NCBI RefSeq assembly: GCF_003314995.1
Contig: NZ_QNRH01000004.1
Coordinates: forward strand, 416,768-480,767
Direction: 5' to 3'
Length of the DNA stretch: 64,000 nt
From: Pseudochrobactrum asaccharolyticum
Lineage (GTDB): Bacteria > Pseudomonadota > Alphaproteobacteria > Rhizobiales > Rhizobiaceae
Below, one piece after another: positions 8,757-16,417 of this stretch. The translations under genes and the position numbers were made by a program. The notes beneath the pieces were generated by a model. It saw only the letters and a list, made by a program, of their open reading frames with translations, had not been told where the DNA came from and did no database searches. Within the stretch, counting starts at the first letter, position 1; each line of letters begins with the position of its first letter.

Positions 8757-9581
8757 TTTTGAAGTCGTTGTGTAGAAAATATCTTTTGGCGACAGAGTGA
8801 AGATCTCACATCCGTCTTTGGTGACGCCGATGGTATGCTCATATTGCGCTGTCAGCGAGCGGTCACGGGTGACTGCTGTCCAGCCATCTTTCAGCACTTT
8901 CACATCCGGCTTACCGAGATTGATCATCGGCTCAATAGTGAAGATCATGCCTTCACGCATTTCAATACCGTCTGTTGCTTTACCATAGTGCAGAATATTC
9001 GGTGCATCGTGGAAAAGCTGGCCGACGCCATGACCGCAGAAATCACGTACGGCAGAGCAGCGCTCTGATTCCACATAGGATTGAATGGCTGCACCGATTG
9101 CGCCGGTTTTTGCACCGGGCTTTACGGCTGCAATACCACGCAGCAGGCTTTCATAGGTGACTTCCATCAGGCGCTCTGCAGCACGCTTGATCTGGCCGAC
9201 TGCATACATACGGCTTGAATCACCGTACCAACCATCCTGCAGGAAGGTGATGTCGATATTGACGATATCGCCTTCACGCAGCGGCTTGTCGTCCGGAATA
9301 CCGTGACAAACAACATGGTTGATCGAGGTGCAGGAGCTTTTTGTATAGCCGCGATAGTTCAGCGTGGCAGGCACAACGCCACGATCCGCACCGAATTCAA
9401 AAACAAAACGGTCGATCTCATTGGTGGTAACGCCCGGTTTGACAATATCATTCAGTGCATCAAGACATTCGGACGTAATTGCGCAGACCTTGCGCATGGC
9501 TGCAAAACCTTCAGGCCCGTAAAGTTTGATCTGGCCTGTATATTTAATCGGGGCGCTGTCGGCGTTGACATAGGTTACCAT
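8754..9581 (-). CDS. map: Methionine aminopeptidase, type I
   Basis: The 275-residue enzyme removes the N-terminal Met from nascent proteins. The pita-bread fold's five metal ligands can be seen: D in VNIDIT, D in YGDSSRM, H in DFCGHGVG, E in FTIEPM and E in QYEHTIGV. The substrate-binding histidine lies in NHVVCHGIPDD. It lacks the insertion that marks type II enzymes. It is downstream of sfsA on the same strand (80-bp gap), an arrangement common in alphaproteobacteria, where radC usually follows. Confidence 0.96.
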   Translation of the reverse strand: MVTYVNADSAPIKYTGQIKLYGPEGFAAMRKVCAITSECLDALNDIVKPGVTTNEIDRFVFEFGADRGVVPATLNYRGYTKSSCTSINHVVCHGIPDDKPLREGDIVNIDITFLQDGWYGDSSRMYAVGQIKRAAERLMEVTYESLLRGIAAVKPGAKTGAIGAAIQSYVESERCSAVRDFCGHGVGQLFHDAPNILHYGKATDGIEMREGMIFTIEPMINLGKPDVKVLKDGWTAVTRDRSLTAQYEHTIGVTKDGCEIFTLSPKDIFYTTTSK

Positions 9582-9661
9582 CGGGTGATCCGTATATATG
9601 TTAGGACAGCAGCAATGCTGTGCCGGAAGTTGTTGCCTTGCGAATCCCGCAGGACAAAAAT

Positions 9662-10366
9662 TTACAGGGTCAGAACGGGTACTGTCTGATCCGCGATAAT
9701 TGATTCAGGACTTATTTGGCACCGAATTGCGTAAGCCTCAACCCCATGCTGCCGCGCATTCGCAAATGCGGCGGCATAAACAGGATCGAGATCGCCGCAG
9801 ATCGATAAAGAATCGCAATCCTGACGCTGGATAACGAAAACCATAACGCCGCGATGACCGGCTTTGACCATCTCGCTGAGTTCAACGAGATGTTTGGCAC
9901 CACGGGCGGTTACACTATCGGGAAACTCTGCCAGTTGTCCTGTGCGCTTAAAATGCACATTCTTAACCTCTACATAGGTCTGCTGACCGCTTTCTCCAAG
10001 CAGCAATAAATCAATGCGGGAATTCTGCCCGTATTTTTGTTCGCGTTTCAGTGTGCTGAAGCCGGAGAGTTGCGGAATCATGCCGGAGAGAATCGCTTCT
10101 TCGGCAATTTTATTCGGCAGACCGGTATTGATCCCAACAAGCGTATCGTCGGCACGCACAATTTGCAGCGTATGGGCATATTTACGAGTCGGACTGTCGG
10201 AGATGCTGAGCCATGCTTCAGAGCCTGGTGTGGTCAGTCCGCGCATAGAACCGGTATTGGGCACCGAGGCAGTAATAGATTCGCCACTATCAAGCCGGAT
10301 ATCAGCCAGAAAGCGTTTATAACGCTGCAACAGAGTGCCGCGAACAAGGGGAGAGGGAAAAAGCAT
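9662..10366 (-). CDS. sfsA: SfsA, DNA/RNA nuclease-like sugar fermentation stimulation protein
   Basis: The 234-residue protein starts with [22 protein letters not shown], an OB-fold. It then has [11 protein letters not shown] and a PD-(D/E)XK-like domain with RIDLLLLG and YVEVKNVHF, followed by [13 protein letters not shown]. The family was named from sugar-fermentation effects in E. coli; the fold suggests a nucleic-acid-binding nuclease, and the role is not settled. The frame stays open for 234 bases further upstream, but that extension runs through a tRNA-Glu gene. The ATG at 10366, close to GGGAGAGGG, is therefore chosen. Confidence 0.94.
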   Translation of the reverse strand: MLFPSPLVRGTLLQRYKRFLADIRLDSGESITASVPNTGSMRGLTTPGSEAWLSISDSPTRKYAHTLQIVRADDTLVGINTGLPNKIAEEAILSGMIPQLSGFSTLKREQKYGQNSRIDLLLLGESGQQTYVEVKNVHFKRTGQLAEFPDSVTARGAKHLVELSEMVKAGHRGVMVFVIQRQDCDSLSICGDLDPVYAAAFANARQHGVEAYAIRCQISPESIIADQTVPVLTL

Positions 10367-10458
10367 GTTTCTGCATAGATCAGACTTTATCTGAATGCAA
10401 AACTGAAATTTTATTCTGGTAGGTTTGTTCCGGTATTGATGTTTCTCTTGAAGAGAAG

Positions 10459-10533
10459 TGGTACGCCCAAGGGGAATCGAACCCCTGTCTGCGCCGTGAA
10501 AGGGCGCTGTCCTAACCGCTAGACGATGGGCGC
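10459..10533 (-). tRNA. tRNA-Glu (anticodon TTC), copy 1
   Basis: A full cloverleaf reads on the minus strand. It has acceptor GCGCCCA paired to TGGGCGT (first pair G-U), D arm TCTAGCGGTTAGGA, anticodon loop CTTTCAC, T arm AGGGG-TTCGATT-CCCCT, discriminator A and an encoded CCA. The length is 75 bases. It is identical to the copy at 10773-10847. Confidence 0.97.
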
Positions 10534-10772
10534 CTGCCGGTGAACGCTGTATAGCTAAGCCGTATTGAATACGCAATAGGGAAAATGCAAAAAAATACAA
10601 AATATGTGAAAAAAATCTGATGCTTATGAAAATATCTGTAAATGCGCGTGAATCGAAATACGCAGCATTTTTCGGTGCGGTTCAGGCATTCTTTTTATTG
10701 TTTTGTCGTATCGAAGAGGAGAGTTTTTATCTCAGTTTTTGAGATTTTCAATCTTCTGCACTGTGGAGAAGA

Positions 10773-10847
10773 TGGTACGCCCAAGGGGAATCGAACCCCT
10801 GTCTGCGCCGTGAAAGGGCGCTGTCCTAACCGCTAGACGATGGGCGC
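10773..10847 (-). tRNA. tRNA-Glu (anticodon TTC), copy 2
   Basis: The sequence is identical to the tRNA-Glu 314 bases away, including the encoded CCA. The 5' flank (GCCTGCTGGTGAAC here, GCCTGCCGGTGAAC in the other) is also conserved, which points to a local duplication. Downstream, 10848-11101 is AT-rich with no gene visible. Confidence 0.97.
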
Positions 10848-11101
10848 CTGCTGGTGAACCGGCTTATAGCGACAGGATATTTATCGCGCAAGTGGGTAAA
10901 ATAAGAAATTTGAAAAAAATGCAGATTTTTTTGTTCTGTACGCTCCTCTCTGTGCATAAACTATGGCTGAAGCCGTGTTTTGCGTTTGAAATGAGGTGTT
11001 TAGGGCTTCGAAAATTTTGAAAATGTTTTGACTGGGCAAATTTATCCCGAAAATAAATGCAAAACCACTCGGGTGAGAGAAAAATACCTCAAAAAATGAT
11101 T

Positions 11102-11133
11102 CAGGCCGGAATCAAATGATTTGATCCGGCCTG
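11102..11133 (-). terminator. Terminator of the M15-type peptidase gene
   Basis: Arms CAGGCCGGAATCAAA and TTTGATCCGGCCTG form a stem with one bulged base. On the minus strand it is followed by AATCATTTTTTG. It lies 38 bases past the peptidase stop. Confidence 0.75.
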
Positions 11134-11171
11134 CGAAAAAATGCTGTTTTGTGTTTTTGAGCGGCAAAAAA

Positions 11172-12401
11172 TTATTTGCGACGGCAGCGCCAGTTCCAGT
11201 CACGCTCAGGGCCAACGTCAATATGTACCGATTCTGTATGACAATAGGTGCCGACACCGCCGCGACCCGGCCATGTGCGTACCTGTCGGGCAATTTCCCA
11301 TTTGGATACGCCAGGGATTTGCAAGTCCGCTGCAGCACAAGACATATGTAAAGAGCGCTTGGCACCACTTACAGAGCGATTGTGTGACGGACTGCGATAA
11401 CCGGAGGTGATGACAACCGGTTTGCGATAATGACTTTCAAGACGCTTGATCATTGAGACCAGCTGCGGCTTCAGGCAGGAAACCTGAACTTTATCATGCT
11501 GGGTACGCAGGCCGTTTGGTGCAAGACGTGCCATGCCACCGGCAGAGGCCAGTGTGACCGGTGCGCTGAAATCATCTTCATCAAGATCAATGTCGCTCTC
11601 GTCAAAGACTTTGTTGCTATGGCGAATCTCGATGCCACCATTCGCACGCACACCTGGCAGAGTATAATTATAGTCAGTGGTACGCTTCGGCGAAGTTGCG
11701 GAGGCGGTTACAGTGGCTTCCTGCTTGCTATTGCCGCGTGGGCTGTTCTTACCCGGTGAGAACAAACGGGCTGCAGCGCCTGCGCTCTGGCTTGTTCTGT
11801 CAATGGCCGGAGCCACCGGTACAGCTCTTGCATTATTTTCCGGCTTGGTGGTCTCAGTCTGAGCGGTGGTTTCCTGCACTTTCGGCTGGCTGGCCGGTGC
11901 TGCTTCAGCCTGTTCAGCGGCGGCGAGTGCTGCCGTTGGTTTATTTCGTGTGCCAAACAGCGCAGCCAGAGTGGAAGGTTGTTCAGCCGGTGCAACAGTC
12001 TCGGCAGGTTGAATGACCTGTGCGGTTGCGGCAAGAGCAGTATCTGCGGAGGCGACCTGTACAGGTTTTTCAGTCTGCGCTGCCGCAGGCTGCTTTGCGG
12101 CCTCAGGAGAGTTCGGAACAGGCGTGTTTGCTGCAAGCGTCGCTTTGGCTGTATCCGCGCCATTTGCAGTCTTGGTATTCGTTGCCGTTGCGTTATCAGC
12201 AGATTCGCTTGTTTCCGCCGCCGCGATGTCAGCAGCCGCATTCTCCAGCAGGTTCGTGCCCGAGCTTGTTGTGCATCCGCTGATGCTTAAAGCGAGAATG
12301 ATAGCCGAGCCGCAAAAAAGCTGAGCGTTTTTTTCTCGTATACGTTTTATCGTATCGAACAAAGCAAACCCTTTATTATGCTGCGACTTGACGAAGTGCA
12401 T
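11172..12401 (-). CDS. Lipoprotein with C-terminal peptidase M15_3 (YcbK-like) domain
   Basis: The product (409 residues from the chosen start) has a hydrophobic N-terminal segment ending in a lipobox (LSISGC). A long Ala/Thr/Glu-rich, low-complexity linker of roughly 200 residues follows. The C-terminal zinc peptidase domain of the DUF882/M15_3 type holds TSGYRSPSHNRSVSGAKRS, SLHMSCAAADL and SVHIDVGPERDW, giving the H-D-H metal triad. Related enzymes are D-Ala-D-Ala or LD-type cell-wall carboxypeptidases. The probable location is the periplasm, lipid-anchored, with the linker reaching toward peptidoglycan. The start is uncertain: ATG codons at 12452 and 12401 lack good ribosome sites, and a TTG at 12362 after AAAGGG would place the lipobox in a more usual position. 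Confidence 0.85.
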   Translation of the reverse strand: MHFVKSQHNKGFALFDTIKRIREKNAQLFCGSAIILALSISGCTTSSGTNLLENAAADIAAAETSESADNATATNTKTANGADTAKATLAANTPVPNSPEAAKQPAAAQTEKPVQVASADTALAATAQVIQPAETVAPAEQPSTLAALFGTRNKPTAALAAAEQAEAAPASQPKVQETTAQTETTKPENNARAVPVAPAIDRTSQSAGAAARLFSPGKNSPRGNSKQEATVTASATSPKRTTDYNYTLPGVRANGGIEIRHSNKVFDESDIDLDEDDFSAPVTLASAGGMARLAPNGLRTQHDKVQVSCLKPQLVSMIKRLESHYRKPVVITSGYRSPSHNRSVSGAKRSLHMSCAAADLQIPGVSKWEIARQVRTWPGRGGVGTYCHTESVHIDVGPERDWNWRCRRK

Positions 12402-12559
12402 CTGCGGAAACCGAGACCAAATAAGATGTTTCCTATGCAGCGTGTGGCACAAATGGCTGTAAAGGAAGCTGCATTTGTGCGAAATTCTAATGTATTTATA
12501 AGCGAAGTGACCAGTTTAGTCAGGAAAAAAGTGTTAATTCTTTATTAAATCCTGTGCAA

Positions 12560-12604
12560 GTTACGATTCGTAACAATTAGTTTCATTATAATAATAATTG
12601 TTAC
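12560..12604. promoter_or_regulatory. Overlapping palindromes in the divergent promoter region
   Basis: GTTACGA-T-TCGTAAC (12560-12574) is a perfect 7-1-7 palindrome. Its last five bases begin a second perfect inverted repeat, GTAACAATTA (12570-12579) with TAATTGTTAC (12595-12604). The region lies between two divergent lipoprotein genes and has three GTTAC/GTAAC boxes at near-helical spacing. This resembles a transcription-factor operator; no regulator is identified. Confidence 0.45.
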
Positions 12605-12751
12605 ATTCCGTGTTCGCGGTGTGCGCTGAGAGTAAATAGCGAATAACTGCGTTTTTCAGGCTGTAAATGTAAGCTTCCTGTTGCCAATTGAGCCTAGACG
12701 TTTATTGTCCGATTATTCGGCTAAAGTTTCGATATGCAGGGAATGTCCTTT

Positions 12752-13096
12752 ATGAGCGCACAACAGAATAATCACTCCGCAACGCTGCGTTTCGCACTGT
12801 TCGCTGTGGCTGCTCTGGCGCTCGCGGGTTGCACAAGCGGGCCATCTGCCGGTGTGCCGCAGGAAGGTGCGCTGCGTACCGGTGTTTATCCGAATTTCGG
12901 TATTATGCCGCGTGGTGAAACCAAGCAGCTGACTTTTGAAGAAAAAGACCAGATTGCCGGTACGCTCAGCAGCGCCAAAGCCCGTCAGGGTGCCGTGAGC
13001 GCCAGCGGATCAAGCCGAGCGGAGATCGAGGCGCAGAAGCGTCGTATGCAGGCCGAGGCGGATGCCACATTAAAGGCAATCGAAGCGGGTCAGTAA
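12752..13096 (+). CDS. Small lipoprotein of unknown function
   Basis: The product is about 114 residues, starting MSAQQNNHS at the ATG preceded by CAGGGA. It has a hydrophobic segment ending in a lipobox (LALAGC), a Gly/Pro-rich linker with PNFGIMPRGETKQLTFEEK, and a C-terminal charged helix (SRAEIEAQKRRMQAEADATLKA). I recognise it only as a conserved-looking alphaproteobacterial lipoprotein. It is probably envelope-anchored and interacts through the helix. It is divergent from another lipoprotein gene, with a palindromic region between. An upstream in-frame ATG at 12734 is less likely. Confidence 0.7.
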   Translation: MSAQQNNHSATLRFALFAVAALALAGCTSGPSAGVPQEGALRTGVYPNFGIMPRGETKQLTFEEKDQIAGTLSSAKARQGAVSASGSSRAEIEAQKRRMQAEADATLKAIEAGQ

Positions 13097-13294
13097 ATTC
13101 CCGCTCATCGTGGCCTCCAATGACTGACAGGCGCTGCTATACGCCATAAATTTATTCGCATTTCAGTATTTTACAGATCGGGGTGTCGTTTCTGGCGCTC
13201 TGGATTCGGGTCAAACTGATCCGGACTTTTAACAGCCATGCAGATTTTAAAGATAATGATGCTGCATTGGCATTCTAATTAATGGAAGAGAGAT

Positions 13295-14488
13295 ATGTCG
13301 GAAGAATTCCATAAAATCCGCCGCCTGCCACCTTATGTCTTCGAACAGGTTAACCGCCTGAAGGCGAGTGCGCGAGCGGGCGGAGCCGACATTATCGATC
13401 TTGGCATGGGCAATCCGGATTTGCCAACGCCGCAGGGCATTATTGATAAGCTTTGCGAAGCCGTGCAGGATCCGCGCAGTCATCGCTATTCTTCATCCAA
13501 GGGGATTCCGGGTTTGCGCAAAGCGCAGGCCAATTATTATGCACGCCGTTTTGGTGTGAAGCTCAATCCGGATACACAGGTTGTTGCAACCCTTGGCTCT
13601 AAAGAAGGTTTTGCCAATATGGCGCAGGCGATTACTGCGCCGGGCGATATTGTTTTGTGTCCGGACCCGACCTATCCGATCCATACATTCGGCTTTATTA
13701 TGTCCGGTGGTGTGATCCGCTCTATCAGTGCAGAGCCGGACGAAAGCTTTCTGGTATCATTGGAGCGCGGCGTTAAGCACTCGATTCCGAAGCCGATTGC
13801 ATTGATTCTGAGTTTCCCGTCGAACCCGACTGCACGTGTGGCAACGCTGGATTTCTATAAGGACGTTGTAGCTTTTGCGCGTAAGCACAATATTATCATT
13901 CTGTCGGATTTGGCCTATTCGGAAATCTATTTCGACGAAAACAACCCGCCGCCATCGGTGTTGCAGGTTGAGGGCGCTATGGATGTGGCCGTTGAATTCA
14001 CATCGATGTCCAAAACTTTCTCGATGGCTGGCTGGCGTATGGGCTTTGCGGTTGGCAATGAAAGACTGATTGCGGCGCTTACCCGTGTTAAATCTTATCT
14101 CGATTATGGTGCTTTCACGCCGGTACAGGTGGCTGCAACGGCTGCACTGAACGGTGACGGCAGCGATATTGAATATGTGCGCAATGTGTATAAGACGCGC
14201 CGCGATGTTCTGGTTGAGAGTTTTGGCCGAGCAGGATGGGAAATTCCGGCTCCGCAAGCGACAATGTTTGCGTGGGTTCCGATCCCTGAACGCTATCGCG
14301 CCATGGGTTCGCTCGATTTTTCCAAACTATTGATCGAAAAAGCGGATGTAGCTGTTGCGCCCGGCCTCGGTTTCGGTGAACATGGGGATGAATTTGTGCG
14401 CATCGCTTTGGTGGAGAACGAACATCGCATTCGTCAGGCCGCGCGTAATATCAAGCGTTTTTTAGGGAATGCTGACGGAGCTGCCTGA
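13295..14488 (+). CDS. Class I/II aminotransferase (AlaC / LL-DAP aminotransferase-like)
   Basis: The 397-residue PLP enzyme has the fold-type-I order: DLGMGNPDLPTP, HRYSSSKGIPGLR, LGSKEGFANMAQA, the SFPSNPTARVA segment, DLAYSEIYFDE, and the Schiff-base lysine in SMSKTFSMAGWRMGF (K240). The C-terminal VRIALVENEHRIRQA supplies the substrate-carboxylate arginine. Proteins of this group are often labelled LL-diaminopimelate aminotransferase, but alphaproteobacterial members resemble AlaC-type alanine/pyruvate aminotransferases. The substrate is therefore left open. It is followed by homoserine dehydrogenase on the same strand (102-bp gap), fitting amino-acid metabolism of the aspartate family. 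The start follows GGAAGAGAGAT. Confidence 0.9.
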   Translation: MSEEFHKIRRLPPYVFEQVNRLKASARAGGADIIDLGMGNPDLPTPQGIIDKLCEAVQDPRSHRYSSSKGIPGLRKAQANYYARRFGVKLNPDTQVVATLGSKEGFANMAQAITAPGDIVLCPDPTYPIHTFGFIMSGGVIRSISAEPDESFLVSLERGVKHSIPKPIALILSFPSNPTARVATLDFYKDVVAFARKHNIIILSDLAYSEIYFDENNPPPSVLQVEGAMDVAVEFTSMSKTFSMAGWRMGFAVGNERLIAALTRVKSYLDYGAFTPVQVAATAALNGDGSDIEYVRNVYKTRRDVLVESFGRAGWEIPAPQATMFAWVPIPERYRAMGSLDFSKLLIEKADVAVAPGLGFGEHGDEFVRIALVENEHRIRQAARNIKRFLGNADGAA

Positions 14489-14534
14489 ACAGGTGGTTTC
14501 AGGACAGACACCTGAACTGTGCAAATCAATTGAG

Positions 14535-14558
14535 GCGGGAACATACAGTTCCCGCTTT
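14535..14558 (+). terminator. Hairpin between the aminotransferase gene and hom
   Basis: Arms GCGGGAAC and GTTCCCGC (14535-14542 and 14548-14555) are followed by TTTG, so termination would be weak. It could be a partial terminator or an RNA processing site between the two genes. Confidence 0.45.
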
Positions 14559-14590
14559 GTCTGAATAGTATATATTGCTGAGGCACAATA

Positions 14591-15910
14591 ATGAGTAATG
14601 CATTGCGGATCGGTGTCGCCGGACTTGGCACCGTAGGAGCATCGGTTTTGCGCATCCTGCGCGATAAAGCCGAAATGATGACAAGGCAATGCGGACGCGA
14701 AATTGTAGTGACTGCGGTCAGCGCACGTGATCGTACGCGCGACCGTGGTGTTGACCTTGTCAAAATCGAATGGTTCGATGATCCTGTCGCGCTGGCTAAA
14801 TCAGAAAACATTGACGTTTTCGTTGAGTTGATTGGCGGATCAGAGGGTACAGCCCGTGCCGCTGTTGAGGCTGCGCTTAATGCCGGTCGTCACGTGGTGA
14901 CAGCCAATAAAGCGCTGCTGGCCTATCATGGTGTGGAACTGGCAAAAATCGCTGAAGCCAAAGGCGTGTTGCTGAATTTTGAAGCTGCGGTTGCCGGTGG
15001 TATTCCGGTGATCAAGGCAATGCGTGAATCGCTGACGGGTAATACAGTATCGCGCGTTTACGGCATTATGAACGGTACCTGTAACTATATCCTGACCCGC
15101 ATGGGTGAGGAGGGCATTTCGTTCAAAGATTGTCTGAGCGATGCCCAGCGTCTGGGTTATGCGGAAGCTGATCCGACATTTGATATTGAAGGTAATGATA
15201 CAGCGCACAAGCTGGCATTGCTGACGAGCATTGCTTTCGGTACGCAGATTGCTGCCGATGATATTTATCTGGAAGGTATCAGCAATATTTCGCTGGCGGA
15301 TATCCGCGCTGCGGAAGAGCTGGGCTACAAAATCAAGTTGCTCGGCGTTGCTGTTAAAACCGAAACCGGTATTGAACAGCGCGTTCACCCGACACTGGTG
15401 CCGACATCGTCTGTGATTGCACAGGTACATGGCGTGACCAATGCGGTGGCGATTGAGACTGATTTGCTTGGTGAATTGCTGTTGTCCGGTCCTGGTGCCG
15501 GTGGCAATGCCACAGCCTCTGCGGTGATCGGTGATATTGCGGATATCGGCAAGAGCCGTCCGGGTTTCCAGCACGGACCGGTTTTCGGTACGCCTGCTAA
15601 AGATTTGAAGCCAACATCACGTGCAAAAATGCGTACTCATGCGGGCGGATATTTCATTCGTCTCAATGTTCATGATCGCGCAGGCGTTTTTGCAACCATT
15701 GCCAAGCGTATGGCTGAGAATGATATTTCTCTGGAATCCATTGTTCAGCGTGGCAGCGGTGCCAGCGTTGAAGATGCTGTGATTAAAACAGTGGTTCTGG
15801 TAACCCATGCGACCACTGAAACGGCTGTGAAGCAGGCTTTGAAGGCGATTACCGAGGATGGTGATCTCTATGACAAGCCGCAGATGATCCGCATTGAGCG
15901 TGCAGGTTAA
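14591..15910 (+). CDS. hom: Homoserine dehydrogenase
   Basis: The 439-residue product reduces aspartate semialdehyde to homoserine with NAD(P)H, the branch point to Thr, Met and Ile. It has an N-terminal Rossmann fold (GVAGLGTVGASVLRIL), then NGTCNYILTRM and LSDAQRLGYAEADPTFDIEGNDTAHKLA with catalytic acidic and lysine residues. The C-terminal ACT domain (about 350-430, YFIRLNVHDRAGVFATIAKRMAE) is usual for threonine feedback. The monofunctional form, without aspartokinase, is typical of alphaproteobacteria. A terminator follows. Confidence 0.96.
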   Translation: MSNALRIGVAGLGTVGASVLRILRDKAEMMTRQCGREIVVTAVSARDRTRDRGVDLVKIEWFDDPVALAKSENIDVFVELIGGSEGTARAAVEAALNAGRHVVTANKALLAYHGVELAKIAEAKGVLLNFEAAVAGGIPVIKAMRESLTGNTVSRVYGIMNGTCNYILTRMGEEGISFKDCLSDAQRLGYAEADPTFDIEGNDTAHKLALLTSIAFGTQIAADDIYLEGISNISLADIRAAEELGYKIKLLGVAVKTETGIEQRVHPTLVPTSSVIAQVHGVTNAVAIETDLLGELLLSGPGAGGNATASAVIGDIADIGKSRPGFQHGPVFGTPAKDLKPTSRAKMRTHAGGYFIRLNVHDRAGVFATIAKRMAENDISLESIVQRGSGASVEDAVIKTVVLVTHATTETAVKQALKAITEDGDLYDKPQMIRIERAG

Positions 15911-15970
15911 AATGACCTTCGTGCATCAGGTCTGGTACAGGGTACTCTGAGCAGCATGTAATGAATAAGA

Positions 15971-16000
15971 AAAGCCGCCGGATTTTACGGCGGCTTTTTA
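15971..16000 (+). terminator. Terminator of hom
   Basis: A 10-bp perfect stem (15971-15980 with 15988-15997, AAAGCCGCCG arms) with a 7-base loop ends in a T run. Confidence 0.9.
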
Positions 16001-16117
16001 TTGCTGATATGTCTTGTCAGTAAAATATGTTTTTGATAAAAAGCACAGAGCGTTTTGTGACATCTGATAGATGTTGCACTCGCTCTGATTTTTTTATCTG
16101 GTCGCATTCTCGCGGAC

Positions 16118-16137
16118 GTTAAATAAGAATATTTAAC
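16118..16137. promoter_or_regulatory. Palindrome upstream of the His-rich leader
   Basis: GTTAAATA-AGAA-TATTTAAC is a perfect 8-4-8 inverted repeat 50 bases upstream of the leader start codon. It has the form of a repressor operator or, in RNA, an AU hairpin. Confidence 0.4.
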
Positions 16138-16186
16138 TGCGAAATGCTTTGAGTTCAAACGCAGCAAAGATAAGGAGGGCCGTAAG

Positions 16187-16249
16187 ATGTTTTCTCTGCG
16201 ACATCAGCATCATCACACTTTCGGTCCTGATTACGCCCTGCATCATTAA
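16187..16249 (+). CDS. Histidine-rich 20-residue leader peptide
   Basis: A strong Shine-Dalgarno sequence (AAGGAGG, about 8 bases upstream) precedes an ATG. The open frame reads MFSLRHQHHHTFGPDYALHH and ends TAA. Six of the 20 residues are His, with a cluster HQHHH and a terminal HH. The stop codon lies inside the loop of a hairpin (16235-16261). The arrangement is that of a transcription or translation attenuation leader, and the next gene, 168 bp downstream, encodes an ABC-F protein. It is too short for usual gene finders. The peptide could instead be a small metal-binding product. The function is inferred; the frame and ribosome site are seen directly. Confidence 0.6.
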   Translation: MFSLRHQHHHTFGPDYALHH

Positions 16250-16261
16250 TTCGTGCAGGGC
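16235..16261 (+). promoter_or_regulatory. Hairpin overlapping the leader-peptide stop codon
   Basis: Arms GCCCTGCA (16235-16242) and TGCAGGGC (16254-16261) enclose the last His codon and TAA of the leader. A ribosome finishing or stalling on the leader would melt or permit this stem. No U-tract directly follows, so it is not a simple terminator. A second small stem, CAGTTT with AAACTG (16310-16315 and 16326-16331), lies further down. The rest of 16262-16417 shows nothing else clear. Confidence 0.55.
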
Positions 16262-16417
16262 CGATTAAGACCGTACAATCTGTCTTTTTCAGCCTTTCTT
16301 TAAAAGGTGCAGTTTCGCGACAGGCAAACTGTATCTGACTGAGCCATTCCGTAACCAGTTCTGTCTTTTCGCAGAATTTCTGATGTATACGGCTATGGTA
16401 AATTTTGAGCTGAACCT

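Noticed and set aside
10367..10600. N-terminal extension of the sfsA frame
   Set aside because: It runs through a tRNA-Glu gene and has no family similarity; the ATG at 10366 fits SfsA.
10642..10836. Plus-strand frame ending [20 protein letters not shown]
   Set aside because: The C-terminal part is the complement of tRNA-Glu, a well-known false translation.
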